From HGM04593 sp045613945 (GTDB taxonomy: Bacteria > Bacteroidota > Bacteroidia > Bacteroidales > Bacteroidaceae), in the NCBI GenBank assembly GCA_045613945.1, contig JAZLBZ010000017.1:1-64000 (forward strand): 64,000 nucleotides of DNA, read 5' to 3'. Position numbers and translations under genes: made by a program. This document shows positions 7,924-16,740 of this stretch, in pieces. The notes under the pieces were generated by a model. That model did no database searches. It saw nothing but the letters and a program-made list of their open reading frames with translations, and was not told where the DNA came from. Position 1 is the stretch's first letter. Each line of letters begins with the position of its first letter.

Positions 7924-8646
7924 TTATTGGATGAAGGAGAATATGATATCAGGCACTTGCTCAATGCTGTTTGTTATGGCTGTGGGGGCGTGCCCGTCTA
8001 CAATGGGTTCTTCCTCCCAGCAGACGTTCTTAATCCAGATGGTTCGGCAGCCTAGCGTGGATGCCGGGTGTATATCCTTGCGGTATGAGTCGCCTATAAC
8101 TACTATCTCATCGGCCGGTAGCAGCAGCGCCTCCACACCCAATGCAAAAAGCGCAGGGTCGGGCTTGCGTATTCCAACCACCGATGATTCCACTATGCTC
8201 TTGAAATAGCCTGCCAGTCCAAACTCCTCAAGCACCACCGGCATATTGCCATAGAAGTTGGTTACAAGTACCATTGGGTATTGCCCGGATAGTTTCTCTA
8301 AAATTGCCCGGCTGGTTGCAAGCGTCTCCTTTACCTTATTATAGCACCCATCGGCAACCACGTTTGCAAGTTCGGGGGTGAACTCTTGTGAGCGTGTCTT
8401 CTCCTTGAGAAAATCAAACTGTATTGCAATCTTTTTTCTCAAAAGTGTGTGGAATGTATCCTCGGGCGCTATGACCGGTGCTTTTGCCAGTGAGCGCTCG
8501 CCATGCACGTAGGCATTACGGTATAGTTCGCGTCCTATCTCTATGCCTGCAGCCCTGTACTGCTCGGCAATGACTTCGCCCCAGTGTATGCCGTTGGTGT
8601 CTATGGTTCCTCCGTAGTCAAGAATGATACCTTTAATTGTACTCAT
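7924..8646 (-). CDS. HAD-superfamily hydrolase
   Basis: A 240-aa HAD phosphatase-like enzyme. Motif I is ILDYGGTID: the nucleophile Asp is present, but the usual general-acid Asp two residues later is Gly, as in YihX-type HADs. Motif II falls in VLVTN, motif III is the Lys of GIRKPDP, and motif IV is VIGDSYRKDI. The ATG at 8646 gives a 14-nt overlap with the upstream CDP-alcohol phosphotransferase gene, indicating tight co-expression; the longer in-frame start would extend deep into that gene. In this context it may remove a phosphate from the polyol or lipid intermediate. The substrate is unknown. Confidence 0.85.
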   Translation of the reverse strand: MSTIKGIILDYGGTIDTNGIHWGEVIAEQYRAAGIEIGRELYRNAYVHGERSLAKAPVIAPEDTFHTLLRKKIAIQFDFLKEKTRSQEFTPELANVVADGCYNKVKETLATSRAILEKLSGQYPMVLVTNFYGNMPVVLEEFGLAGYFKSIVESSVVGIRKPDPALFALGVEALLLPADEIVVIGDSYRKDIHPASTLGCRTIWIKNVCWEEEPIVDGHAPTAITNSIEQVPDIIFSFIQ

Positions 8647-9586
8647 AGCCGCTTTCAATCTTTTGGGTGAGGATGCTGCAAAGTTTTTCGTGGCGGTATC
8701 TTGTGTATACAAAGAGTGCCATGAGTATTACAAGTTCAAAGAACAGGTAGAACCACATCTGGTTAATGAGCATTACAAAGCAGAGCATTATTGCGCGTAA
8801 GTTGAATGTGAGTATGTTTGTGTATTTCATCAATGGCAGGCTGCCTTTGCGGAACTCGGCGCGCAGCGAGTCGGGGATTGAAGTTCCATATTTTTCATTT
8901 ACAAGTTTTATGAACTTCTGGAATTTGGGGCTCATGCGTTCCTGGTTGTCGACATATGCAATGTATGCGTTGAGGAAAATCTTCCAGAAGAAGTTGCCTC
9001 GCCAGGGTGTCTCCTTGTACTCTTTTCGCACAGCCGTTGAATTGTGGAACTCGTTGCCGTTCTTCTCATTGGTGAAGTAGAGATGTATGTTGCGGTAGTA
9101 GTCGGCAAGCTGGCATTGCGAGCCATGTACCCAAAAGCCGCTGAACGATGCCATAATCCATATTGTTACGCCCCAGTTGTATTCCGGTGCAAAGGGGATG
9201 GGCTGGAAGTTCTCGCGCACTGCAATGGCGAAGTATATGCAAAAGAACCAGCAGTCGCCGGCAAAGCCATCGAGTATGCGCCCCCAGCGGGTCTTTTGCC
9301 CGGTGATGCGTGCAAGTTGCCCGTCTGTGCTGTCATAGAGGTTTGCCCAGATGAGCAGCAGTATTCCCAGAATGTTCCATCTGAGGCACTCTTGTGCAAA
9401 GCAAATGCCGGCCGCTACTCCCAGGAAAATTGATATGATGGTTATGACATTTGGGTGTATCCCGTACTTGCGGAAAAACAGCGCGCAGCGAAAGCCTAGC
9501 GGGCGGTAGAACCACATGTCGAGAAACTCCTCGGTATCCAGTGACTTGATGGATGCCTCGTACATCTTTTTTTCTTCAGCGTTCAT
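8633..9586 (-). CDS. CDP-alcohol phosphatidyltransferase family protein
   Basis: A 317-aa membrane enzyme that should move a phospho-alcohol from a CDP carrier to a second alcohol. The family motif is visible: D85-x2-D88-G-x2-A-R-x8-G102-x3-D106. The final Asp is D111, one residue later than the usual D-x3-D spacing. Hydrophobic segments occur around residues 48-80, 112-125 and in the C-terminal third (residues ~262-292). It is larger than housekeeping PgsA or PssA. Its neighbours are a nucleotidyltransferase that could make the CDP-activated alcohol, an ATP-grasp enzyme and a HAD phosphatase. The likely product is a phosphodiester-linked lipid or polyol; the substrate is not known. Confidence 0.85.
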   Translation of the reverse strand: MNAEEKKMYEASIKSLDTEEFLDMWFYRPLGFRCALFFRKYGIHPNVITIISIFLGVAAGICFAQECLRWNILGILLLIWANLYDSTDGQLARITGQKTRWGRILDGFAGDCWFFCIYFAIAVRENFQPIPFAPEYNWGVTIWIMASFSGFWVHGSQCQLADYYRNIHLYFTNEKNGNEFHNSTAVRKEYKETPWRGNFFWKIFLNAYIAYVDNQERMSPKFQKFIKLVNEKYGTSIPDSLRAEFRKGSLPLMKYTNILTFNLRAIMLCFVMLINQMWFYLFFELVILMALFVYTRYRHEKLCSILTQKIESGYEYN

Positions 9587-9590
9587 ATAG

Positions 9591-10406
9591 TCATTCTGTC
9601 TTGTTCATTATTAGTGCTGCAATCTCCTTTGCGGCAATGTCGCGTATTGCAGTGAAACTTGGAAAATCATTCATGTCAATTATGTATATCTGACCTTGCT
9701 GTGTGATAATTGCATCGCCACCGTAAATCTCCAGCCCCATTGCAAGTGCTGCTTTCTGTGCAATGTACTTTAGTGCATTCGCATCAAAACCGTAATGTCG
9801 GGGGGCACCGTTAATCTCCTCTTTGCCGAACTTGGTGCTTGCAGGGTAACAGTGGTGAAAAAAGTCATTGCCAACGCCATAGAACTTTACAATATCCCCG
9901 GGGCAGTGCTGCATCTGTATGCACTCTGCTATTCCTCGCAATGCAAGTTTGGAGAGTATCTCATTGGCATCCTCTCTTGTTTGTGCAAACGAGACATCGT
10001 CGCTGTGGCTGCTCCAACCGTCGGTCTTCTTTATCCAGCATGGGAAAATATTGTCGTCCACCTCGTTTATGCTGCCTATGATGCAGTACTGTGGCTGCGG
10101 GATGCTGTTACTGCGCAGTATCTCCATAAAGCATTTGCGTGAGCAGTTGCCGACAGCAGTGGTGGAGTTGACAACAATGATTCCTTGCTCCTCGGCGCTT
10201 TTTAGTCTCTTGATGGTGCTTGGTGTGCGTGACATTGTGCAGATGACCTGTGTGCCGCCTGGAATATCGTCATCTTCCCAAACCGGCAATACTTCGGCAC
10301 CACGTCTTGAAAGTTCGGCGCCGATACACTCCAATATGGCAGCGTCATTTGCCGTCATGTTGGGCGAGTCTATTGGGTTGCGTGCGATGATGGCAATCTT
10401 TGTCAT
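9591..10406 (-). CDS. ATP-grasp enzyme (RimK-like)
   Basis: A 271-aa protein with the layout of an ATP-grasp ligase: an N-terminal pre-ATP domain, a central lysine-containing strand (CWIKKTDGWSSHS), and a C-terminal metal-binding strand (GGDAIITQQG then YIIDMNDFPSF), where D and N stand where Mg-binding acid/Asn residues are expected. It would form an amide or thioester from a carboxylate using ATP. The start of the gene overlaps the upstream nucleotidyltransferase stop by 4 nt (ATGA). Its place between a nucleotidyltransferase and a CDP-alcohol transferase suggests it modifies the same head group, for example with an amino acid; this is inference. Confidence 0.75.
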   Translation of the reverse strand: MTKIAIIARNPIDSPNMTANDAAILECIGAELSRRGAEVLPVWEDDDIPGGTQVICTMSRTPSTIKRLKSAEEQGIIVVNSTTAVGNCSRKCFMEILRSNSIPQPQYCIIGSINEVDDNIFPCWIKKTDGWSSHSDDVSFAQTREDANEILSKLALRGIAECIQMQHCPGDIVKFYGVGNDFFHHCYPASTKFGKEEINGAPRHYGFDANALKYIAQKAALAMGLEIYGGDAIITQQGQIYIIDMNDFPSFTAIRDIAAKEIAALIMNKTE

Positions 10407-11098
10407 TCGGCAAGGAATTCTTCTGCTTTGGAAATGTCCTCGGCGTGGTCGATGTCTATTATTTTCTTGAAGGTGTATGCTTTCAGCCTCAGCCCGTTCT
10501 CGACAAGGCTGCGCTGGAAATTGCGCATTCTCTCAATGCCTGCCTCCATGCATCTGTCGAGTATGTCAAGGGCGTTGTCCTGCAGACCGTATATGCCACC
10601 CGAGATATATCTTGATGTCTCTGAGGCGGTGTCGCAGAAGGCTGTTATGTCCAGTGACTCATTGGTGTCCACGTACAGTGGCTTTTCATCGTCAATAAAA
10701 TCTGTCACAGCCATGAGGCCATCATAATGGCTTGCTTCAAAAGCCTTGATGTACTCTGTGAACTCCTGCTCCTTGAAAATTGTATCTACCGTTGTGAGGC
10801 AAAACTTGTCGCCGCGCAGCAGATGGCTCAAGGCGTGCAGGCTGTGCATTGAACTGGGAGTGTCCTTGACAACAATATTTATTGGGTATTGCTCCTGTAA
10901 TTTCTGCAGTCGCAGCAGTGTGTCGGGTTGCCGTTCGTTTATAATGATGTTTATACTTGCTGCTCCTTGTGATGCAAAAAGCATTACAAGGCGTTCTATG
11001 ATGGGAATGCCTTGTAACTTGATAAGTGGCTTGGGTGCCTGTACGCCCTCACGTGCAAGCCTTGAGCCTTCGCCGGCTGCTATGATTGCAAACTTCAT
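10403..11098 (-). CDS. Sugar/polyol-phosphate nucleotidyltransferase
   Basis: A 231-aa nucleotidyltransferase of the NTP_transferase (GT-A-like) fold. It begins FAIIAAGEGSRL, the nucleotide-binding signature, followed by the PKPLIKLQG lysine motif. TTVDTIF carries a metal-binding Asp, and the second is probably in IIDIDHAED. It would activate a phosphorylated sugar or polyol as an NDP (CDP is likely given the next enzymes). It starts 11 bp after pdxA, within the rlmN-pdxA transcription unit. It resembles in order the CDP-inositol pathway of archaea, but no inositol-phosphate synthase is in the window. Confidence 0.85.
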   Translation of the reverse strand: MKFAIIAAGEGSRLAREGVQAPKPLIKLQGIPIIERLVMLFASQGAASINIIINERQPDTLLRLQKLQEQYPINIVVKDTPSSMHSLHALSHLLRGDKFCLTTVDTIFKEQEFTEYIKAFEASHYDGLMAVTDFIDDEKPLYVDTNESLDITAFCDTASETSRYISGGIYGLQDNALDILDRCMEAGIERMRNFQRSLVENGLRLKAYTFKKIIDIDHAEDISKAEEFLAE

Positions 11099-11109
11099 TC
11101 TGCAGGGAT

Positions 11110-12207
11110 TTAGTCATTGTCGGCCTGTTGCAGGTTCAGGCGGTTGCTGTCGTCGCGTTTCTCGAAATAGAGTTTGCGAAGCGGGTTACGGCGTGCCTCG
11201 GCATAGAACTTGCGGTTGCGGGCAATGTCAATGGCTGCATATATGGCCTGGCGGAAGGAGTTCTCGTCGGCAATGCCTTTACCGGCAATGTCATACGCCA
11301 CGCCGTGAGCAGGTGATGTGCGCACGATTGAGAGACCTGCGGTGAAGTTTACTCCATTGTTCATTGCAAGGACCTTGAGTGGCGCAAGCCCCTGGTCGTG
11401 GTACATTGCAAGTATGGCATCGAACTGCTCATATTTGCCGCTTCCCATAAAGCCGTCGGCTGCAAAAGGACCGTAACAGAAGATGCCGCCGTCATTCATT
11501 TTTCTTATAGTAGGGGTGATAACTTCAATCTCCTCCTTGCCAAGCAGGCCGTTGTCGCCTGCGTGTGGGTTGAGAGAGAGTACTGCAATTTTTGGAGCGT
11601 CGATGTTGAAATCTCTCTTCAGGCTCTCGTTGAGCAGGGTAATCTTCTCCTCAAGAAGTTCGGGGGTGATGGCTGCCGGTATGTCGCGCAGTGGAAGGTG
11701 CGATGTGGCAACTGCTACGCGCAAGTCGCCGCTGCACAGTATCATAAGTGCTTTCTCGTCTTCGCCACTGCACTCCTGCAGGTACTCGGTGTGTCCGGGG
11801 AAGTTGAACTGCTCGCTCTGTATCGCGCTCTTGTCAATGGGTGCTGTGACAAGTACATCTATCTCGCCGTTTTTGTATGCCTCAACAGCCTTCTCAAGTG
11901 CCTGGAATGCTGCCTGTCCGGCCTCGGGGCTGCTGCAGCCGAGCTCAATGTGCAGTTCATCGTTGTTGCAGTTTATGATGTTGAGCTTGCCGGCCTGTGC
12001 ATCGGTGCTCTTTTCAATTGCATTGTATGGCGCTTCCATCTCCAATGCCTTGCGGTGATAGGCCGCTGCTTTGGGTGAGCCGAATACTATCGGTGTGCAT
12101 ATGTCAAACATCTCGGTATTCTCGAATGTCTTGAAGATTATCTCGTAACCGATACCGTTGATGTCGCCTTGTGTAATTCCTACGCGTATTTTTCCTCTTT
12201 CGCTCAT
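11110..12207 (-). CDS. pdxA: 4-hydroxythreonine-4-phosphate dehydrogenase
   Basis: Catalyses the NAD-dependent oxidation step that provides the amino-ketone precursor of pyridoxal 5'-phosphate in the DXP-dependent vitamin B6 pathway; cytoplasmic homodimer. At 365 aa it shows the family opening VGITQGDINGIGYE, the metal-site histidine in FPGHTEYL, the block AMYHDQGLAPLK with the second metal histidine, and the closing TSPAHGVAYDIAGKG. ATG 12207 was chosen since the longer in-frame extension has no homology and overlaps the upstream gene. The order rlmN - DUF4837 - pdxA is usual in Bacteroides. Confidence 0.95.
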   Translation of the reverse strand: MSERGKIRVGITQGDINGIGYEIIFKTFENTEMFDICTPIVFGSPKAAAYHRKALEMEAPYNAIEKSTDAQAGKLNIINCNNDELHIELGCSSPEAGQAAFQALEKAVEAYKNGEIDVLVTAPIDKSAIQSEQFNFPGHTEYLQECSGEDEKALMILCSGDLRVAVATSHLPLRDIPAAITPELLEEKITLLNESLKRDFNIDAPKIAVLSLNPHAGDNGLLGKEEIEVITPTIRKMNDGGIFCYGPFAADGFMGSGKYEQFDAILAMYHDQGLAPLKVLAMNNGVNFTAGLSIVRTSPAHGVAYDIAGKGIADENSFRQAIYAAIDIARNRKFYAEARRNPLRKLYFEKRDDSNRLNLQQADND

Positions 12208-12223
12208 ATTAATGTGCAGGTTG

Positions 12224-13249
12224 TTATTTGTTGGTTGGTGTTGTATTGTTATTCTCTGCTGCGAGGTCCGCCGGCAGTCTAAGTGTGTAGAGTGCCGATT
12301 CCAGTTTTCGCATAAAGCCGCGTTTCTCCTTGTTGGGGGCATATACAAAAGCCTCAACAACGATTACCTTGCCGTTCTCTTCGTCCACAATAGAGTGTGA
12401 CACGAATGGGCCTCCGCCGAACATGTCGTCGTTCTTCATGTACCACAGTCCGCGTGCAACGCACATATACTTGCCGTTGTAGGCAACATCTGTTGTTGTT
12501 ACGGTCCCGGCATCGGTCTGTATGTAAGAGTCGGGCTCGCCGCCGGGGATGTTCATCATCATGAAAGAGTCGCGTTTCTGGATGAAGTACTCTTTCGAGA
12601 AATTGTCGGGCGATGTGTAAGGGTAACTGTATACCGCAAAACTCTGCATCTCAATCTTGCCGGGGTTGTTATAGTCCGAGAACCACAGGAAATCCTCGCC
12701 ACGCTTGAAACCGCTGATGCTTGATGGTATCTTCATCTCGCAGCCGAACTTCTCCTTGATTAGTTCGAGTGCCTGCCTGTTGTGCCTGCTCTGCAGTTCT
12801 GCTATCTGGAACTCGCGCTCCTTCTCGGTGAAGAAATCAACTATGACCTGTGCATTGCGGGTGACAAACTCACCGAACGATTTCTGGTCGGGGGCATAGA
12901 TGGCCATCACAATCTGTGGCGAGGCATAGATATCCCTGTCGAACCTGAACTCGCACTTGCTGTGGCTGCTATCGATGTCTACCAGAATGATATTGCGGAA
13001 GGCCTGCTCGGTGATGGTGAAACCCTCGTTGTTGCGTCTTGTTACCTTGAATGACGCCTCTTTCTGTGGAAGACCTGGTACAGGTGTGTCAAGTGCCTGT
13101 TCTATTGCCACTCCCGCTGTTGAGTCCCATACATTGTCCTCGCATACAAGCATCACCTCAAACGGTGTACCCATTGATTTGCGCTTAATCTCTTTGCCGC
13201 ACGATGTGAGCAGCATAAGCGATAGTATAAATAGAAAAGTCCTTTTCAT
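12224..13249 (-). CDS. DUF4837 lipoprotein
   Basis: A 341-aa lipoprotein: signal peptide MKRTFLFILSLMLLTSCGKE with a lipobox ending at Cys17. The body matches the DUF4837 family of Bacteroidetes, which sits next to rlmN and pdxA in many genomes. Blocks seen are KRKSMGTPFEV, a central helical segment with FTEKEREFQIAELQ, and GGGPFVSHSIVDE near the C-terminus. The role is not known. It lies 5 bp after rlmN and 17 bp before pdxA, so all three are co-transcribed. Confidence 0.88.
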   Translation of the reverse strand: MKRTFLFILSLMLLTSCGKEIKRKSMGTPFEVMLVCEDNVWDSTAGVAIEQALDTPVPGLPQKEASFKVTRRNNEGFTITEQAFRNIILVDIDSSHSKCEFRFDRDIYASPQIVMAIYAPDQKSFGEFVTRNAQVIVDFFTEKEREFQIAELQSRHNRQALELIKEKFGCEMKIPSSISGFKRGEDFLWFSDYNNPGKIEMQSFAVYSYPYTSPDNFSKEYFIQKRDSFMMMNIPGGEPDSYIQTDAGTVTTTDVAYNGKYMCVARGLWYMKNDDMFGGGPFVSHSIVDEENGKVIVVEAFVYAPNKEKRGFMRKLESALYTLRLPADLAAENNNTTPTNK

Positions 13250-13254
13250 ATTTG

Positions 13255-14298
13255 TCAGTTATTATTGTTGTTGTTCTCTTGTTTCAGTGTTGACAGCATA
13301 CCGCATGCCGCAAAGATGTCCTCGCCGCGTGAGGCCCTTATGGTTGTAAACAGCCCGTTGCTTGTAAGGAAATCGCGCAACTGTGTCATTCCCTTCTCAT
13401 CCACACCCTCAAGCGGCACTCCCGGTATGGCGTGATAGCGTATGAGGTTTATACGGCAGTCGATACCCTTTAGCAACTGTACTAGTTTGCGGGCATAGAA
13501 CGGCGTCTCGTTAATCCCTTTGAAGACAATATACTCAAATGTGAGCCTGCGCTGGTGGCTGAAATCGTATTGGCGCAGCAGGTCGAGAACTTCGTTAATG
13601 GGGAATCCCTTCTCGGCCGGCATAATCTGGGCACGCTGCTCGGGGATGGGGTGGTGCAGGCTAATGGCGATGTGGTAGTCGCCCGCGTCAAGCAAGCGCT
13701 TGAGACCTTTGCGTACACCAACAGAAGATACCGTCAAGCGGTGGGGGCTCCAGCCGAGTCCATACTCCGATGTGAGAATCTCAATGGCCGGCAACAGGTT
13801 GTCAAGGTTGTCGCAGGGCTCGCCCATGCCCATGAAGACAATATTTGTGAGCCTTTCGAACTCGGGCAGCGCCAGTATCTGGTTAATGATTTCGTTTGTG
13901 GTTAGGTTGGCGGTGTACTTCTGCTTGCCTGTCATGCAGAAAAGGCAGTTCATCTTGCAGCCTACCTGCGAAGAGACGCACAGGGTCGCGCGGTCTCCGT
14001 CGGGGATATATACGGCCTCAACAAAATGGTTGCCACCGACCCTGTAAAGGTATTTTACGGTGCCGTCTACCGAGCGTGCAGCATCGGCCGGTGCCGAATA
14101 TCCCACTTCAAAGAGTTCGTTGAGCCTTGTGCGGTTCTTTAGCGAGATGTTGGACATCTCGTCTATTGTGCCTACACGCTTCCTGTAGACCCAATCGGCA
14201 ATCTGCTTGGCTGTGAATGCCGGCATCCCTGCCTCCTTGACAGCACCGGTGAGTTCGCTCAATGTCATTCCTGCCAGTTTCCTTTTTTTCTCTTCCAT
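13255..14298 (-). CDS. rlmN: 23S rRNA (adenine-2503-C2)-methyltransferase
   Basis: A radical-SAM methyltransferase that methylates C2 of A2503 in 23S rRNA, and of A37 in some tRNAs. At 347 aa, it has the N-terminal helical RNA-binding domain (GMTLSELTGAVKEAG), the C-x3-C-x2-C cluster CKMNCLFC, and the catalytic cysteines in MGEPCDN and near the C-terminus in FAACGML. ATG 14298 was chosen; upstream in-frame residues are AT-rich and unlike the family. A TATCTTCG -7 element (14344-14351, minus strand) lies about 45 nt upstream, so it heads the long minus-strand operon. Confidence 0.96.
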   Translation of the reverse strand: MEEKKRKLAGMTLSELTGAVKEAGMPAFTAKQIADWVYRKRVGTIDEMSNISLKNRTRLNELFEVGYSAPADAARSVDGTVKYLYRVGGNHFVEAVYIPDGDRATLCVSSQVGCKMNCLFCMTGKQKYTANLTTNEIINQILALPEFERLTNIVFMGMGEPCDNLDNLLPAIEILTSEYGLGWSPHRLTVSSVGVRKGLKRLLDAGDYHIAISLHHPIPEQRAQIMPAEKGFPINEVLDLLRQYDFSHQRRLTFEYIVFKGINETPFYARKLVQLLKGIDCRINLIRYHAIPGVPLEGVDEKGMTQLRDFLTSNGLFTTIRASRGEDIFAACGMLSTLKQENNNNNN

Positions 14299-14423
14299 AA
14301 TGCGCTTGGGTCTCTTTTGTTTGCAAAAAATGCTATTTCCTTGCGAAGATAATGCAAAAAAGTGATTTTTTGATAATGTAGCACTCTTTTTAATATTAAA
14401 TGATATTTTCCATTGTTTTGTGA

Positions 14424-14452
14424 TTGCTATCCCGCTGTTTTTATTACTTTCG
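14424..14452 (+). promoter_or_regulatory. Promoter of the GT2-DUF4922 gene
   Basis: TTG (14424-14426) and TACTTTCG (14445-14452) with an 18-nt spacer, divergent from the rlmN promoter. It lies 16 nt before the ATG at 14469 and therefore rules out the longer in-frame start at 14424. Confidence 0.55.
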
Positions 14453-14468
14453 CGAAAAGGATTCAAAA

Positions 14469-16739
14469 ATGATAAAAAAATATATGGAAACCGTTGCTGC
14501 CGGCACTATGCTGCAACCGACAGCCTGGTTTAAGGATGTCGCAGCAAGGGCAAAGGGGGAGTATCTCCTGTTTGTTGGCAAGGATGGCGTAATACTTGAT
14601 GATGTGTTGCTTGACGGGATGCTGTGTGCTATGCCCGAGAATGCTACAATGGGTTATTCCCACTATCGCAAAAAGATTGACGGCAAGGTCATCGATGCTC
14701 CCACAATTGACTGGCAGCCCGGCAGCCTGCGTAACGATTTTGATTTTGGTCCGGTGGTGCTATTTAGGGTCAATGCCTTGAAGCAATATCTCGAGATGCC
14801 GCTTGATGAATATGACTTTGCCGGTTTCTACCAGTTACGCCTGGCAATGGAGCGTCTGGGGGGAATATATCATCACTGCGAATATGTATACACAGTCGAT
14901 GAGGATGATACCCGCAAGAGCGGCGAGAAACAGTTTGACTACGTCAATCCGGCGCAGCGTAATGTGCAGATTGAAATGGAGAGTGTCTGCACCCATCACC
15001 TCAAGGAGGTGGGTGCCTGGTTGCCTCCTTGTATGTATGAGGGGATAGACATTGCTGCCGGTGATTTCCCTGTAGAGGTTTCGGTTGTCATTCCTGTGCT
15101 CAACCGCGAGTCTACCATAGCCGATGCCATTTCATCGGTGCTGAGGCAAAAGGCGTCGTTCCCGTTCAATGTGCTGGTTGTAGACAACCATTCAACCGAT
15201 GGAACCCCGCAGATAATAGACTCGTTCGCCGATGAAAGGGTAGTGCATATAATCCCCTCGCGCAATGATTTGGGTATTGGAGGATGCTGGCAACTGGCGG
15301 TGAATGACGCACGTTGCGGCCGTTTTGCGGTTCAGCTCGACAGTGATGACATTTACAGCGATGAGAATACCCTGCAGCGTGTGGTGGATGGCTTTTATGA
15401 GCAGCAGTGTGCAATGCTCATTGGTACGTACAGAATATGTGACTTTGAACTGAATACCTTGCCTCCGGGAGTGATTGACCACCGCGAATGGAGCGAAGAG
15501 AACGGGCGTAACAACGCTTTGAGAATCAATGGACTTGGTGCTCCACGCGCTTTCTTTACTCCGGTGCTTCGCGAGGTGGGACTGCCCAATGTAAGTTATG
15601 GTGAGGACTATGCAGTGGGCCTTCAGATTTCGCGCCGTTACAAGATTGGGCGCATATACGATGTCCTTTACCTTTGCCGCCGTTGGGGTGGTAACTCCGA
15701 TGCAGCCCTGTCGCACGAAAAAGTGAATGCGCATAATCTCTACAAGGATGGCTTGCGTACCGCAGAACTTGCTGCGCGTAAGGAACTTGTGCGCGCCTGG
15801 AATACTGTAACACGCAAGGGCGTGGATGCATTCTTTGAAAAGCAACTTGTACAGTGGCCCGATGCTGCAAAAAGGTATGAAGCGCTAGTCGATGTAAGGT
15901 GCCGAGTTCTTGAAAACGGGATAGCCTTGCAGTATAACCCAGCACGTGCGGTGTCAGTGGCGGCCAAAGTCGATGCTGCGTCAATCGCCGAGCGCCCCTG
16001 TTTCTTGTGTGCGGCAAATCGCCCGGCAGAGCAGATTTCCGAGAATGCACTCGCCTCGCTTGAGTTGCTTGTAAATCCTTATCCCATATTGCCGTTCCAT
16101 TTTACTCTGCCTGCCAAGCAGCATGTGCCGCAGTTGCTCGGCCCGATGTATGCCGAAATGCTGCATCTTGCGTGCAGGTGGCAAGGGCTTGCGCTCTTCT
16201 ACAATGGTGCCAAGTGTGGCGCCTCGGCTCCCGACCATGCTCATCTTCAGGCTGTACGTTGCACAGATATACCTTTGCTGAGGGCTGTTTTTGCAGGGGA
16301 ATTACATCCCGGTGAACCGGTGTGTAGCGCCGAGGATTCCCACGTCTACAGTGTCAAGGGGTATGCGGTACCGTTGTTCGTGGTAAAAGCGAAAAAAATC
16401 TCGCATTCAGTGGAACTTTTTGCCCGTCTGCTTGCTGCGATGCCGGTGGCAGCCGGCGAACCTGAACCCATGATGAATGTGATATCATATTATACCCTGC
16501 AGGATGGATATGTAACTGTTGTCATCCCTCGCTCACTCCATCGTCCGGCATGCTATTTTGCCAATGGAGAGGCTCAGCGCCTTGTAAGTCCGGGTGCTCT
16601 TGATATGGCAGGCCTGATGATTACTCCGCGCGAGTGTGACTTTGAGGGTATTGCAGCCGATGAGGCTGCCGCTCTGTTGCGCGAAGTGGCAATCTCGGAA
16701 GGGGATGCTGCCGTTATTGCCGAAAAACTGAAGAATTGA
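14469..16739 (+). CDS. GT2 glycosyltransferase fused to a DUF4922 HIT-like domain
   Basis: A 756-aa cytoplasmic protein with three parts. Residues ~1-200 look like the second half of a GT-A fold (GEYLLFVGKDGV). Residues ~210-430 are a complete GT2 domain: VSVVIPVLNRESTI, then VVDNHSTDGT and the metal-binding LDSDDI. Residues ~505-720 are DUF4922, related to the HIT/GDP-hexose phosphorylase fold, with RPCFLCAANRP near 510 and the catalytic-type DHAHLQ motif (H590, H592, Q594). A glycosyltransferase joined to a nucleotide-sugar phosphorylase-like domain could couple sugar transfer to nucleotide-sugar turnover. The SpoIID gene begins 1 bp after its stop. Confidence 0.85.
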   Translation: MIKKYMETVAAGTMLQPTAWFKDVAARAKGEYLLFVGKDGVILDDVLLDGMLCAMPENATMGYSHYRKKIDGKVIDAPTIDWQPGSLRNDFDFGPVVLFRVNALKQYLEMPLDEYDFAGFYQLRLAMERLGGIYHHCEYVYTVDEDDTRKSGEKQFDYVNPAQRNVQIEMESVCTHHLKEVGAWLPPCMYEGIDIAAGDFPVEVSVVIPVLNRESTIADAISSVLRQKASFPFNVLVVDNHSTDGTPQIIDSFADERVVHIIPSRNDLGIGGCWQLAVNDARCGRFAVQLDSDDIYSDENTLQRVVDGFYEQQCAMLIGTYRICDFELNTLPPGVIDHREWSEENGRNNALRINGLGAPRAFFTPVLREVGLPNVSYGEDYAVGLQISRRYKIGRIYDVLYLCRRWGGNSDAALSHEKVNAHNLYKDGLRTAELAARKELVRAWNTVTRKGVDAFFEKQLVQWPDAAKRYEALVDVRCRVLENGIALQYNPARAVSVAAKVDAASIAERPCFLCAANRPAEQISENALASLELLVNPYPILPFHFTLPAKQHVPQLLGPMYAEMLHLACRWQGLALFYNGAKCGASAPDHAHLQAVRCTDIPLLRAVFAGELHPGEPVCSAEDSHVYSVKGYAVPLFVVKAKKISHSVELFARLLAAMPVAAGEPEPMMNVISYYTLQDGYVTVVIPRSLHRPACYFANGEAQRLVSPGALDMAGLMITPRECDFEGIAADEAAALLREVAISEGDAAVIAEKLKN

Positions 16740-16740
16740 T

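Noticed and set aside
15192..16050. Minus-strand open frames of 164-217 codons within the GT2-DUF4922 gene
   Set aside because: The plus-strand frame carries clear catalytic motifs throughout; the opposite frames do not.
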